DNA from: [Eubacterium] siraeum
Lineage (GTDB): Bacteria > Bacillota > Clostridia > Oscillospirales > Ruminococcaceae
Assembly (NCBI GenBank): GCA_025150425.1
Contig: CP102281.1
Coordinates: 1,240,001 to 1,304,000, forward strand
Reading direction: 5' to 3'
DNA: 64,000 bases
Made by a program: the position numbers and the translations under genes. How positions within the stretch are numbered: the first letter of the stretch is position 1; each line of letters starts with the position of its first letter. This document shows positions 36,991-44,557 of the stretch, piece after piece. The notes under the pieces are model-generated. The model saw only the letters and a program-made list of their open reading frames with translations. It did no database searches and was not told where the DNA came from.

Positions 36991-39900
36991 ATGAACTTCA
37001 TGCAACTTCGTGAAAGACAGCCGAAATTCCCCGTTACCGTAAAGACGGGAGAGGGAGTAGTAGAGCTTATCTGGAATAAAATTGAATATGCTGACGGCTA
37101 CCGTGTGTTTGCGTCGCCTGTCGGCAAGAATCATTTTGTCGGTGTAATTAACGTCAAAGGCACTACTGCCGTTATGAAAAAACGTGCAAACGGCGTTCCT
37201 ATGCAGTATAAGGTCAAGGCGTTCAGAATTGCGGACGGTCCGGATAATTTTTTCGGAGAGTCCGAAATTGTCATAGCGTGTCCGCTTGAAACTCCACGCA
37301 GACTTACCGCAATAGTCGGAAGCGACGGTATATGCACATTGTCATGGAGATACAACTCGCAGTGTGACGGATTCAAGATCTATGCCGATTCGAATGAAAG
37401 CGGAAAATACTCTTTTGTGTGCTACAGCGGAAAGAATTCCTGCAGGCTTGACAGCTTCACAAAAAGCGGTAAGGTTTCGTTTGTTGTACGCAGTTTTATA
37501 ATGACCGGGCATATGGAAAAGCTGGGCGTTTCTTCTGCTCCCGCCGAAGCCGTTATTCCCAAATCCAAAGGCGCTAAGGCGGTGCAGTTCGACCATTCGA
37601 TGATAAGAAAAACGGCAGGTGATTACAATGCAAGGCGCTTTGCCGGCAAGGACGGAAGGCTTTGCAACGATCACCATAAATGCACCGTGATGATAGGCGG
37701 CGATATTACCGTTTCGGCTGAAATGCAGAAAAATGCGGCAAAGGGAATGCCTGTTTTTGACGAGACTTTTTCATCGCTCGGCGGAATATTCGGTTCGTTT
37801 GATTTTTCCGTTGCGATGCTTGATACGGATATTAACGATAAAAAGGCGTATACATTCGAGGACAGCCGTGTCATCAACTGCCCGTCAACGATCGCCGACG
37901 CTGTATGCAAGAGCGGAATAGACGCACTTGCTGTCAACGCAGGACTTCTGCAGAGAGCGCCGCAGTCGCTCGAAAAGTATCCGCTTACGGTTATAACCGA
38001 GAACGACTGCACACAGGGCGGAGAAAAGTTCAGCATTGTAAATATCAACAATATAAATGTCGGATTCATTTCTGCGACAGTGAACAAGGATATATCGCAG
38101 TATGTGTCACAGCTCAGAAAAGCGGGGGCAGAGTACATATTCTTCTTCTGCTCGTGGAATGAACGTCATACGCCTGCGGTAAAGCCTAAGTGGAGAAATC
38201 AGGCGGTAAAGGCTGCGGAGAGCGGAGCGGATATAATTATCGGCAACGGACTTAACGCCATTGCCGAATATGATGTTATAGAGTGCGCAGACGGAAGACG
38301 TGTTCCTGTGGCTTATTCGCTCGGCTCGCTTATTCCTGCCGATCCTGCGACACGCTTTGAAAAGATAGGAGCGTTACTTTGCGTAAGGCTCAAGCGTGAT
38401 ACCGCAACGGGCAAGGTGAATACCGACCTTTGCGGATACATTCCTTATGCGTTCAAGGATTACGGCACGGAACACAGAGCGGTGCTTTTGTCCGATGATA
38501 ATGCACGTTATTTCGGGCTGTCGGTATACGATACGCTTAAAAAGCAGGTGGCAACGGCACTCGGCAGTAAAATAGAGCTTGCGAGATATGCAGAGAAGCC
38601 CGAACAGCAATCGTTTGCACTTCTCGGCTCGGCACTGATTTCGGAGCTTTTCAAGGACGATAACGATGTAGAAACCGACCGTTCACATCTGTTCATATCA
38701 CAGCTTACTATGAACGGAACACACTGCGATGTTGATGAGAAATACTTCCGTGACGGTGTTGTGCCTCTTTACTACAACCTTTCCAAAGGCTATGACGAAT
38801 ACCTTGCAGAAAACAAGGCTGATGCGCTTATAACGGACCTTTATTACGCTGTTTCCACGCCTGTTTACAGGCTAGGAGATTCGCTTTATTCGGGCGGAAA
38901 AGCGTTTATACAATCACGTTTCTACGAGGAAAACAAAAGTCGGCTGAAACGGCTCGATATAAAGGATGAAGCGGTGTGGAAGCCTCTGCTTGACAAGTTC
39001 ATTGATTCGGTTACCGCTGTGTACGACAGGGAGAAGATTATACTTGTACGCATAACGGATCCCAAGCTGTACTATGTCAACGGACGATATGTACGCTCGA
39101 CAGACCGCTCGTGCAACTTCAGGCTGCTTCTTGATATGGAGAACTACTTTATAAGACGTGTTTCTCCGAAGGTCATCGACATATCACGGTTCTATCCCGG
39201 TGTGATAAACAAAAGGGGAAGAAGCTATGCGGTATGCCGTGACGAGCATTTCCGCAATAACATTTCGTTGATTGCCAAAAGTATATGCTCCGGCAAGAAG
39301 GCAAACTATGTCAACTCGCTTGCTTACGACCCTGAAATATGGCTCACGGAAGTGGCTGAAAACTTTGATATAATAAAGGCAGGCAAGGCGGACAGCTTCT
39401 TCTTCGGCACAAACAATGCCGTAGACTACTTTATAAGCAGGCTGAGCCGTGACTTTATCTGTGCGGAATTCAAGGATATTCTCAGGCTGAAAACCAGTGA
39501 GCTTATCACGTTCAATGAGATAAGGGCTTGCTATGATTTCGGCAGAAACGCAGTGCTGAAGCGGGTTTATAACGGCATCTGCGCTATACGCAAGGGCGAT
39601 ATTACGAATGCGGATATTGATGAGATCATAAGGCTCGGATTATATGCACAAAGCGATCTTGCTAAGACGTTGGAATCATTTTACAACAAAAACGGGATTA
39701 TCAGAAACTGTGTGCTTTCGACTAAGAATCTTAGCTTCTATCTCAAGTGTGCAAGGCTGTGGATGGCAGGCACAGACAAGGATGCGGTGGCACAGCTTGC
39801 CCGTAGATATTACGAAAAACACAGACCTGTGATTCTTGATGTTTTTGGCAGGGCAGACGGCGGTGACATTTCAGAGCTTGCGGACGGTACGGTAAAGGGC

Positions 39901-40671
39901 AGTGTGATAAGCGGTTATTCGGCTCTGACGGTGTGTTCGGAGAAACCTGCGGATATTGATTTGAGCTATATTGACGATAAGTCGGCTGTTTTTACCGAGC
40001 TTACACGCTCATACTTTGCGAATGCGCACGGCGACTGGCTTTTAGTCGATTTTTCGGATATTGTAAAGCCGATTTACAGGCATAGGTCGGCGTATGTCGC
40101 ATCAATTGATGAATTATGCTGTTCTATGGCTTACAGAGCATTTATGACGGACGATGAGGTTTTCGAGCCGTTCAAGGAAAATGCTGACAGCAAATTTATC
40201 GAAAAAGCGATTTCCGATTTTGCAAGAACCGTAAAAGCAAAATATGGGAAAAATATAATATTAAGGAAAACATATCTTCCGCTTAACAGATTGGATATTA
40301 CAGGAAGAATCCGTCCTTTTGACGATACGGAATTTATATCCGAGAAAGAAAATCTGATAAGCAGAGCAGAGGAGATATTTGTAAAATGCACAGACTGCTA
40401 TATAATTGACTATGAAAGCCGGTATCTGCCTGTGTGCGCCGATAAAAACGCCGATATTTCCGAGCGTATGCTTGAAAGCGACTTCTATAAGGAGGCGGCA
40501 GCTGCCGTTGACCGCATAATTTCGGGAACAAGCAAAAAGACGGTAAACAATGTGGATATAGTCGGCTATCTTGAGCGGTGCGAGCGTATCAGAAAGGATA
40601 ACCCCGATATGTCTGCCGAGCTTTCCCGTGAGATATTCGGCGGTGCGTCGGAGATATTCATGACAGAATGA
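36991..40671 (+). CDS. Large multidomain protein: FnIII-like pair, CapA-like domain, SGNH/DUF6270-like regions
   Basis: 1226 residues, no signal peptide. Residues about 10-190 are two beta-sandwich repeats of fibronectin III type (ELIWNKIEYADGYRVF; TLSWRYNSQCDGFKIYA). Residues about 230-460 follow the CapA (poly-gamma-glutamate synthesis, metallophosphatase-fold) layout, but key sites look altered: IGGD (236-238) is kept, while the usual NLE, NNHxLD and HWGxE positions read MLDTD, NAGLL and CSWNERH. After about 520 come two similar alpha/beta regions (one near 560-780, one near 935-1200) resembling the SGNH-like DUF6270 type found in capsule loci. It may be a non-catalytic or altered surface-polymer protein. 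The domain reading is by eye; the full architecture is unfamiliar to me. Confidence 0.6.
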   Translation: MNFMQLRERQPKFPVTVKTGEGVVELIWNKIEYADGYRVFASPVGKNHFVGVINVKGTTAVMKKRANGVPMQYKVKAFRIADGPDNFFGESEIVIACPLETPRRLTAIVGSDGICTLSWRYNSQCDGFKIYADSNESGKYSFVCYSGKNSCRLDSFTKSGKVSFVVRSFIMTGHMEKLGVSSAPAEAVIPKSKGAKAVQFDHSMIRKTAGDYNARRFAGKDGRLCNDHHKCTVMIGGDITVSAEMQKNAAKGMPVFDETFSSLGGIFGSFDFSVAMLDTDINDKKAYTFEDSRVINCPSTIADAVCKSGIDALAVNAGLLQRAPQSLEKYPLTVITENDCTQGGEKFSIVNINNINVGFISATVNKDISQYVSQLRKAGAEYIFFFCSWNERHTPAVKPKWRNQAVKAAESGADIIIGNGLNAIAEYDVIECADGRRVPVAYSLGSLIPADPATRFEKIGALLCVRLKRDTATGKVNTDLCGYIPYAFKDYGTEHRAVLLSDDNARYFGLSVYDTLKKQVATALGSKIELARYAEKPEQQSFALLGSALISELFKDDNDVETDRSHLFISQLTMNGTHCDVDEKYFRDGVVPLYYNLSKGYDEYLAENKADALITDLYYAVSTPVYRLGDSLYSGGKAFIQSRFYEENKSRLKRLDIKDEAVWKPLLDKFIDSVTAVYDREKIILVRITDPKLYYVNGRYVRSTDRSCNFRLLLDMENYFIRRVSPKVIDISRFYPGVINKRGRSYAVCRDEHFRNNISLIAKSICSGKKANYVNSLAYDPEIWLTEVAENFDIIKAGKADSFFFGTNNAVDYFISRLSRDFICAEFKDILRLKTSELITFNEIRACYDFGRNAVLKRVYNGICAIRKGDITNADIDEIIRLGLYAQSDLAKTLESFYNKNGIIRNCVLSTKNLSFYLKCARLWMAGTDKDAVAQLARRYYEKHRPVILDVFGRADGGDISELADGTVKGSVISGYSALTVCSEKPADIDLSYIDDKSAVFTELTRSYFANAHGDWLLVDFSDIVKPIYRHRSAYVASIDELCCSMAYRAFMTDDEVFEPFKENADSKFIEKAISDFARTVKAKYGKNIILRKTYLPLNRLDITGRIRPFDDTEFISEKENLISRAEEIFVKCTDCYIIDYESRYLPVCADKNADISERMLESDFYKEAAAAVDRIISGTSKKTVNNVDIVGYLERCERIRKDNPDMSAELSREIFGGASEIFMTE

Positions 40672-40685
40672 ATTTTCCGTATTTT

Positions 40686-40725
40686 AAAAGCCCTTTGAGG
40701 AAAACTCGGAGGGCTTTTGGTTTTT
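40686..40725 (+). terminator. Terminator of the 35.2-40.7 kb operon
   Basis: AAAAGCCCTTTGAG pairs with CTCGGAGGGCTTTT (two G-U), then GGTTTTTT. Confidence 0.85.
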
Positions 40726-40820
40726 TGCTTAAATGTATTATTACGGGGCGGGAGTTTCCGTTACAACACATATTATTAAAGCGGTCACAGTGAAAAGATA
40801 ACACCACATAAGGGAGTAAT

Positions 40821-40849
40821 TTGACAGAATGGCGTGATATGAGTATATT
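40821..40849 (+). promoter_or_regulatory. Orphan promoter before a strong hairpin
   Basis: TTGACA (40821-40826), 17-bp spacer, TATATT (40844-40849). No ORF follows; a 16-bp hairpin terminator begins 20 bp later, so any transcript would be only about 60 nt. Confidence 0.55.
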
Positions 40850-40868
40850 TCGAGAAGGAGTATATCTC

Positions 40869-40915
40869 AACAGCCCTGTATTTGATTTTGATACCAAATA
40901 CAGGGCTGTTTCTTT
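40869..40915. terminator. Strong hairpin, terminator or end of a small RNA
   Basis: AACAGCCCTGTATTTG pairs perfectly (16 bp) with CAAATACAGGGCTGTT around a 10-nt loop, followed by TCTTTGATTTT. The rest of 40726-41031 has no gene; it has a run of CTTGT-rich short repeats at 40960-41000. Confidence 0.7.
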
Positions 40916-41031
40916 GATTTTATACTATATCTTGCACTTTCTTCATATATCTTGACGCTGTAACTTGTAGCTTGTCGCTTGTTTGTCGCTTAAATCTACA
41001 AGCAGATACTAAAAGATAGTGGACGATATGG

Positions 41032-41940
41032 CTATACAGTTGCCATATTGAATATAGATAACTGTTCGTTCTCTTTAAGCAACGTGTTTTGTTTTCCGGT
41101 AACAGTGTAATTTGTTAGTAGGGCTTCTATTACAGGATTTCTATTTGTTTCCTTTGCTCCTACATGATAAAAATGCTCCCGGGTAATCTTTTGACAGTCG
41201 CTCCATACCGTTGAAATATACTCGTTTTCTCTATAGTCGTTATGGTCCCATGTGGACAACATAAACTTTGCACCACTTTCAACTAACGCTTTGTGCAAGG
41301 CAAATTCTGATTGTTCATCCCAACTATCATAATAATCAACATGACGTCCTATATATGGGGGGTCGCAATAAATGAAATCACTTTTCCCCGCCATATCAAT
41401 AGTAGTTTCAAATGGTTGACAGAGAAAATCCCATGAATGGGTTTTTAATAAGTTTTCAACGTGCGCAACTTGATTTACAATTTTTGTAACATACGCCTTT
41501 GCAAACCTTTGTGGTTTATGTCCATACGGAACATTAAAATCATAGTTCTTATTAAAGCGTATCATGCCATTAAAACACGCACGGTTCAAAAATAAGAAAT
41601 CAAGCGGATTGTGTTCGGTATTAAATCTTGTGCGAACCGTGTAATAGTATTCATCGTCGCCTTGTTCTAACAATTTTCCCTCATGTTCTAAAAATTCACG
41701 CACCACATAAGGGTTGATAGCACCAGACTTTATCTGTTTATAGAATTCTATTATATAGGGGTTGGTATCAGCAAAAATTGCTTGATGTGGTTCAATATTA
41801 AACCCAACAACGCCAGACCCCATAAATGGCTCTATCCAAACAGAATTAGGTTGCATGACAACACTTTTCTTTATCAGGGGTACAAGTTTGGTCTTTATTC
41901 CCTGTATCTTTATTGGTGGTACATATACTTTTTCGTTCAT
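41032..41940 (-). CDS. EcoRV-type DNA adenine methyltransferase (D12 class)
   Basis: 302-residue N6-adenine methyltransferase. It begins KVYVPPIKIQGIKTKLVPLI, has the AdoMet motif EPFMGSG (37-43) and the catalytic DPPY (193-196), and ends with the FYHVGAKETNRNPVIEALLTN region. From memory this closely follows M.EcoRV in order and wording, so the expected target is GATATC, protecting host DNA. Its ATG overlaps the stop of the endonuclease gene by 4 bp. Base composition is more AT-rich than neighbouring core genes, fitting acquisition by transfer. Confidence 0.9.
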   Translation of the reverse strand: MNEKVYVPPIKIQGIKTKLVPLIKKSVVMQPNSVWIEPFMGSGVVGFNIEPHQAIFADTNPYIIEFYKQIKSGAINPYVVREFLEHEGKLLEQGDDEYYYTVRTRFNTEHNPLDFLFLNRACFNGMIRFNKNYDFNVPYGHKPQRFAKAYVTKIVNQVAHVENLLKTHSWDFLCQPFETTIDMAGKSDFIYCDPPYIGRHVDYYDSWDEQSEFALHKALVESGAKFMLSTWDHNDYRENEYISTVWSDCQKITREHFYHVGAKETNRNPVIEALLTNYTVTGKQNTLLKENEQLSIFNMATV

Positions 41941-42776
41941 TTTGCTTTCCTCTTAGGGGCTTTCGGGTTATTTAGTTCCATAGACAAGCCACGGTATTGC
42001 AAGTACTCTTCAAACGATGAAAGTTTTTTGCGCTTTCCGTTGACAAGAATTTCGATTTTTCCAAAGTTCGCCCAATAATCATCAAACAATTCTTCGCCAG
42101 CTTTTGTAAAAACGCCGTTGCCGTTTAATATATCGTCTATCTTCTGTATACTTCCAATATTTGCAGTATTTCCGCTGCCTCCTTTGTCACTTGCAATCTT
42201 CCATTTTTCTTCAGCAAAAAACAGGAAGTTCTTTATAACCGCCGGTATACTCTCAATCTCGTCTATAGAATAGATATGCGTTTCCTCATTCTTGTCAAGA
42301 GCAGCGCGTGAATAGATAATGCCTAAACAAAAATGTCCGCTGTATTCATCATAGGGGTATTGTATGTTCTTTGTGCTTGTGCGCTCTACAAAATATTCAC
42401 CATGTGAACCTAATGTAAAACCGTTGCAGAAACCGGGATATTCTTCATCCCGGTATGTAGTTTTAAGGTCAACCGCAAACTTTACTTGCGGATTGCTTTT
42501 TGAAATAAAAGTTAAATCAGGATACCAGTTTTGATACGTGGCAAGTTCAATATCATACCCTATACTTTCAGCAAATGCCAAAAAATGGGGGAATAAGTGA
42601 AGTTCCAATACCTTTGATACTATTTTTGTATCAGAGGAAATAGTGTAAATGTTCTTGAATATATCAATAAACCCCCGGATAGTCCATTCGTCACCTGTCG
42701 CAATAAACTCCCTTAAAGTTGTAGCAAATTCCTTTAATTGAGTGGAAAACAGTGCTTTTTCGGCTTCGTTTTTCAT
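41937..42776 (-). CDS. EcoRV-like type II restriction endonuclease
   Basis: 279 residues. NWYPDLTF (D87) and AVDLKTT (D103, K105) reproduce the PD-D-x-K catalytic centre of EcoRV with the same spacing (16 between the acids, then two to the Lys). The DNA recognition loop reads GSGNTANIG, close to GSGNTTNIG of EcoRV, and TKNIQYPYDEY resembles TKNIVYPFDQY. It should cut GATATC bluntly, given that homology. The N-terminus is about 13 residues longer than EcoRV and the C-terminal tail is also longer. It lies between the controller (4-bp overlap) and the methyltransferase (4-bp overlap). Confidence 0.88.
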   Translation of the reverse strand: MKNEAEKALFSTQLKEFATTLREFIATGDEWTIRGFIDIFKNIYTISSDTKIVSKVLELHLFPHFLAFAESIGYDIELATYQNWYPDLTFISKSNPQVKFAVDLKTTYRDEEYPGFCNGFTLGSHGEYFVERTSTKNIQYPYDEYSGHFCLGIIYSRAALDKNEETHIYSIDEIESIPAVIKNFLFFAEEKWKIASDKGGSGNTANIGSIQKIDDILNGNGVFTKAGEELFDDYWANFGKIEILVNGKRKKLSSFEEYLQYRGLSMELNNPKAPKRKAK

Positions 42777-43015
42777 TCGGTAATACCTCTTTCCTGTATC
42801 TCTACAATATCGTCAAGCTCGCAATTCAAGGCGGTCGTAATCTTTGTGGGGCTTTCCATTGCAACAGGTTCGTCCTTTCTTATTTTAGCAAGTATGTTCG
42901 TGCTGATACCTGCCTGCAAGCGCATTTGCATCTTTGTCATGCCTTTACCTATCAACAGTGTCCATAGCCTGTTATAGTTGAAATAGCCCTCCTGTGCGTG
43001 ACCACAATCAGCCAT
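42773..43015 (-). CDS. Small XRE-type regulator, probable R-M controller
   Basis: 80 residues: a compact Cro/C1 helix-turn-helix (NRLWTLLIGKGMTKMQMRLQ, then AGISTNILAKIRKDEPVAM, ITTALNCELDDIVEIQ). Homologues of this type usually start right before the equivalent of FNYNRLW, but here that position is TAT, not ATG, despite an AGGAGGG just before it. The nearest in-frame ATG is 43015, which begins 4 bp after the -10 box. Translation from a leaderless message is therefore likely, as reported for other R-M controllers. Its stop overlaps the endonuclease start (ATGA). Confidence 0.7.
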   Translation of the reverse strand: MADCGHAQEGYFNYNRLWTLLIGKGMTKMQMRLQAGISTNILAKIRKDEPVAMESPTKITTALNCELDDIVEIQERGITE

Positions 43016-43019
43016 TAAA

Positions 43020-43048
43020 AGTATAGCACAGAAGGGCAAATTTTTCAA
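43020..43048 (-). promoter_or_regulatory. Promoter of the R-M operon
   Basis: Minus-strand TTGAAA (43043-43048), 17-bp spacer, TATACT (43020-43025). Only TTTA separates the -10 from the controller ATG. No clear C-box palindrome was recognised upstream. Confidence 0.65.
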
Positions 43049-43130
43049 TATTATGTCATGTTTTCGTGTTTTTTTAATCTACAATACAGTATCAATTCCT
43101 AGTTTCATCAAATATATCCCATACCGTAAT

Positions 43131-43226
43131 AAGCAAGGAAACTTTATTGACTATTTCCGAAAATAAGAGTACGGTGTAACTAATTTTACTGAGTTACACC
43201 GTACCCAACATAAAAGCTTCCTTATT
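43131..43226. repeat. Nested inverted repeat between the R-M operon and pfkA
   Basis: An inner perfect 13-bp stem (GTACGGTGTAACT at 43169-43181 with its complement at 43192-43204) sits inside imperfect outer arms (AAGGAAACTTTAT at 43135-43147 and ATAAAAGCTTCCTT at 43210-43223). It could be a MITE-like remnant, an integration scar or a terminator. The rest of the gap to pfkA holds no gene. Confidence 0.5.
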
Positions 43227-43309
43227 TGGCGTTGCCAAACGCTGTGACCACTTTGATTTGGTTAATGCTTTGTGTAACTCCGCCGTTAAACGAACTTTAG
43301 CTGAATAGC

Positions 43310-43349
43310 AACAATTCCAAAGGCGGAATTTGAAGCGGCTCACAGCCGC
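43310..43349 (-). terminator. Hairpins directly after pfkA
   Basis: On the minus strand the stop codon TAA is followed at once by GCGGCTGTGAGCCGC, then GGAATT/AATTCC arms. The stop-plus-hairpin block is nearly the same as that ending the LUD gene at 60.6 kb. The U tract is weak. Confidence 0.5.
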
Positions 43350-44435
43350 TTAGTCGCCGAAGGATACGCCGATACTTTTTCCTGTGATGACAAGCTCGTC
43401 ATTTTCGGGAACGAACTTTGTCTTCATTGTTACATCGGACAGCTTGTTTTCGGAAATCTTACTGCCGATTTTTGCGACCGTGTAGCCGTATTTTTCCTGC
43501 TTTATAAGCATTGCGGCTCTTGCACCGAACTTTGTTGCAAGCACTCTGTCATAAGCGGAGGGCGAACCGCCTCTTAATATATGACCGGGAACAACTGTTC
43601 TTGACTCAAAGCCTGTTGCGGCTTCAATCTGCTTTGCTATGCGGTTTGTAACTGTTGTTTCACCCGCTTCGGCACGTTTTTTCGCACGTTCCTTTTTCTT
43701 CATAGCGGCTTCCGTAATATCCATTGCGCCCTCTGCGACCGCAATTATAGAGAATGTCTTTCCGGACTGCGCACGTTTTTCGCAAGCGTCGATGACTTTA
43801 TCAATATCATAAGGAATCTCAGGGATAAGAATAATATCCGCACCGCCTGCAATACCGGAATAAAGCGTCAGCCAGCCTGCCTTGTTGCCCATTATCTCGA
43901 TTACCATAATACGTCTGTGGGAAGTAGCAGTCGTGTGGATTCTGTCAACGACCTCAGTCGCAATATCTACTGCGGTGTGAAAGCCGAATGTAACATCTGT
44001 TCCCCATATATCGTTATCTATCGTCTTGGGAAGTCCGATTATATTCAGACCCTCTTCGGAAAGAAGATTTGCTGTCTTATGAGTTCCGTTGCCGCCGAGC
44101 GTCAGTATGCAGTCGAGCTTCTGCTGCTTATAGGTGGCTTTCATTTCAGCGACCTTGTCTATGTTGTCGGCTTCGATAACCTGCATCATCTTATATGGTG
44201 TACGCTTTGTGCCGAGTATCGTTCCGCCCTGAGTGAGTATGCCGGAAAAATCCTCCGGCTTCATTATGCGGCAGTTATTATGGATCAGACCGTGGAAACC
44301 GTTGGATATGCCGACTATCTCAACATTGTCCTCGCCGAACATGGAGTAACAGGCTTTTGCCGCACCTCTTATAGTAGCGTTAAGTCCGGGGCAGTCGCCT
44401 CCGCTCGTCAGTATACCTATTCTGCGCTTTGCCAT
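43350..44435 (-). CDS. pfkA: 6-phosphofructokinase
   Basis: 361 residues. ILTSGGDCPGLNATIRG binds nucleotide or PPi; LGGNGTHKTA and LPKTIDNDI form the active site. ATP-type enzymes usually read GGDGS and PGTIDND, PPi-type GGDD and PKTIDND. Here the Gly of the ATP type is kept together with the Lys of the PPi type, and the usual Asp of GGD is Asn. Phosphoryl donor is therefore uncertain. The start at 44435 is set by GAAAGGCTGG and by the conserved MAKRRIGILTSGG; the longer frame crosses the promoter (44484-44511). Confidence 0.88.
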   Translation of the reverse strand: MAKRRIGILTSGGDCPGLNATIRGAAKACYSMFGEDNVEIVGISNGFHGLIHNNCRIMKPEDFSGILTQGGTILGTKRTPYKMMQVIEADNIDKVAEMKATYKQQKLDCILTLGGNGTHKTANLLSEEGLNIIGLPKTIDNDIWGTDVTFGFHTAVDIATEVVDRIHTTATSHRRIMVIEIMGNKAGWLTLYSGIAGGADIILIPEIPYDIDKVIDACEKRAQSGKTFSIIAVAEGAMDITEAAMKKKERAKKRAEAGETTVTNRIAKQIEAATGFESRTVVPGHILRGGSPSAYDRVLATKFGARAAMLIKQEKYGYTVAKIGSKISENKLSDVTMKTKFVPENDELVITGKSIGVSFGD

Positions 44436-44483
44436 TTGTACATCCAGCCTTTCCTGAAAGATTTGTTGTTTTCTGCTAATTAA

Positions 44484-44511
44484 ATTATAGCATACATACT
44501 CCAAAAGTCAA
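44484..44511 (-). promoter_or_regulatory. Putative promoter of pfkA
   Basis: Minus-strand TTGACT (44506-44511), 16-bp spacer, TATAAT (44484-44489). Confidence 0.65.
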
Positions 44512-44557
44512 GAAAATATTATAGCTCGGATTATGCAGATTATACAATTTTTGTGCG

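Noticed and set aside
37671-38138. 155-residue minus-strand ORF within the 1226-aa gene
   Set aside because: Shadow frame of a long, codon-consistent gene; no start signal.
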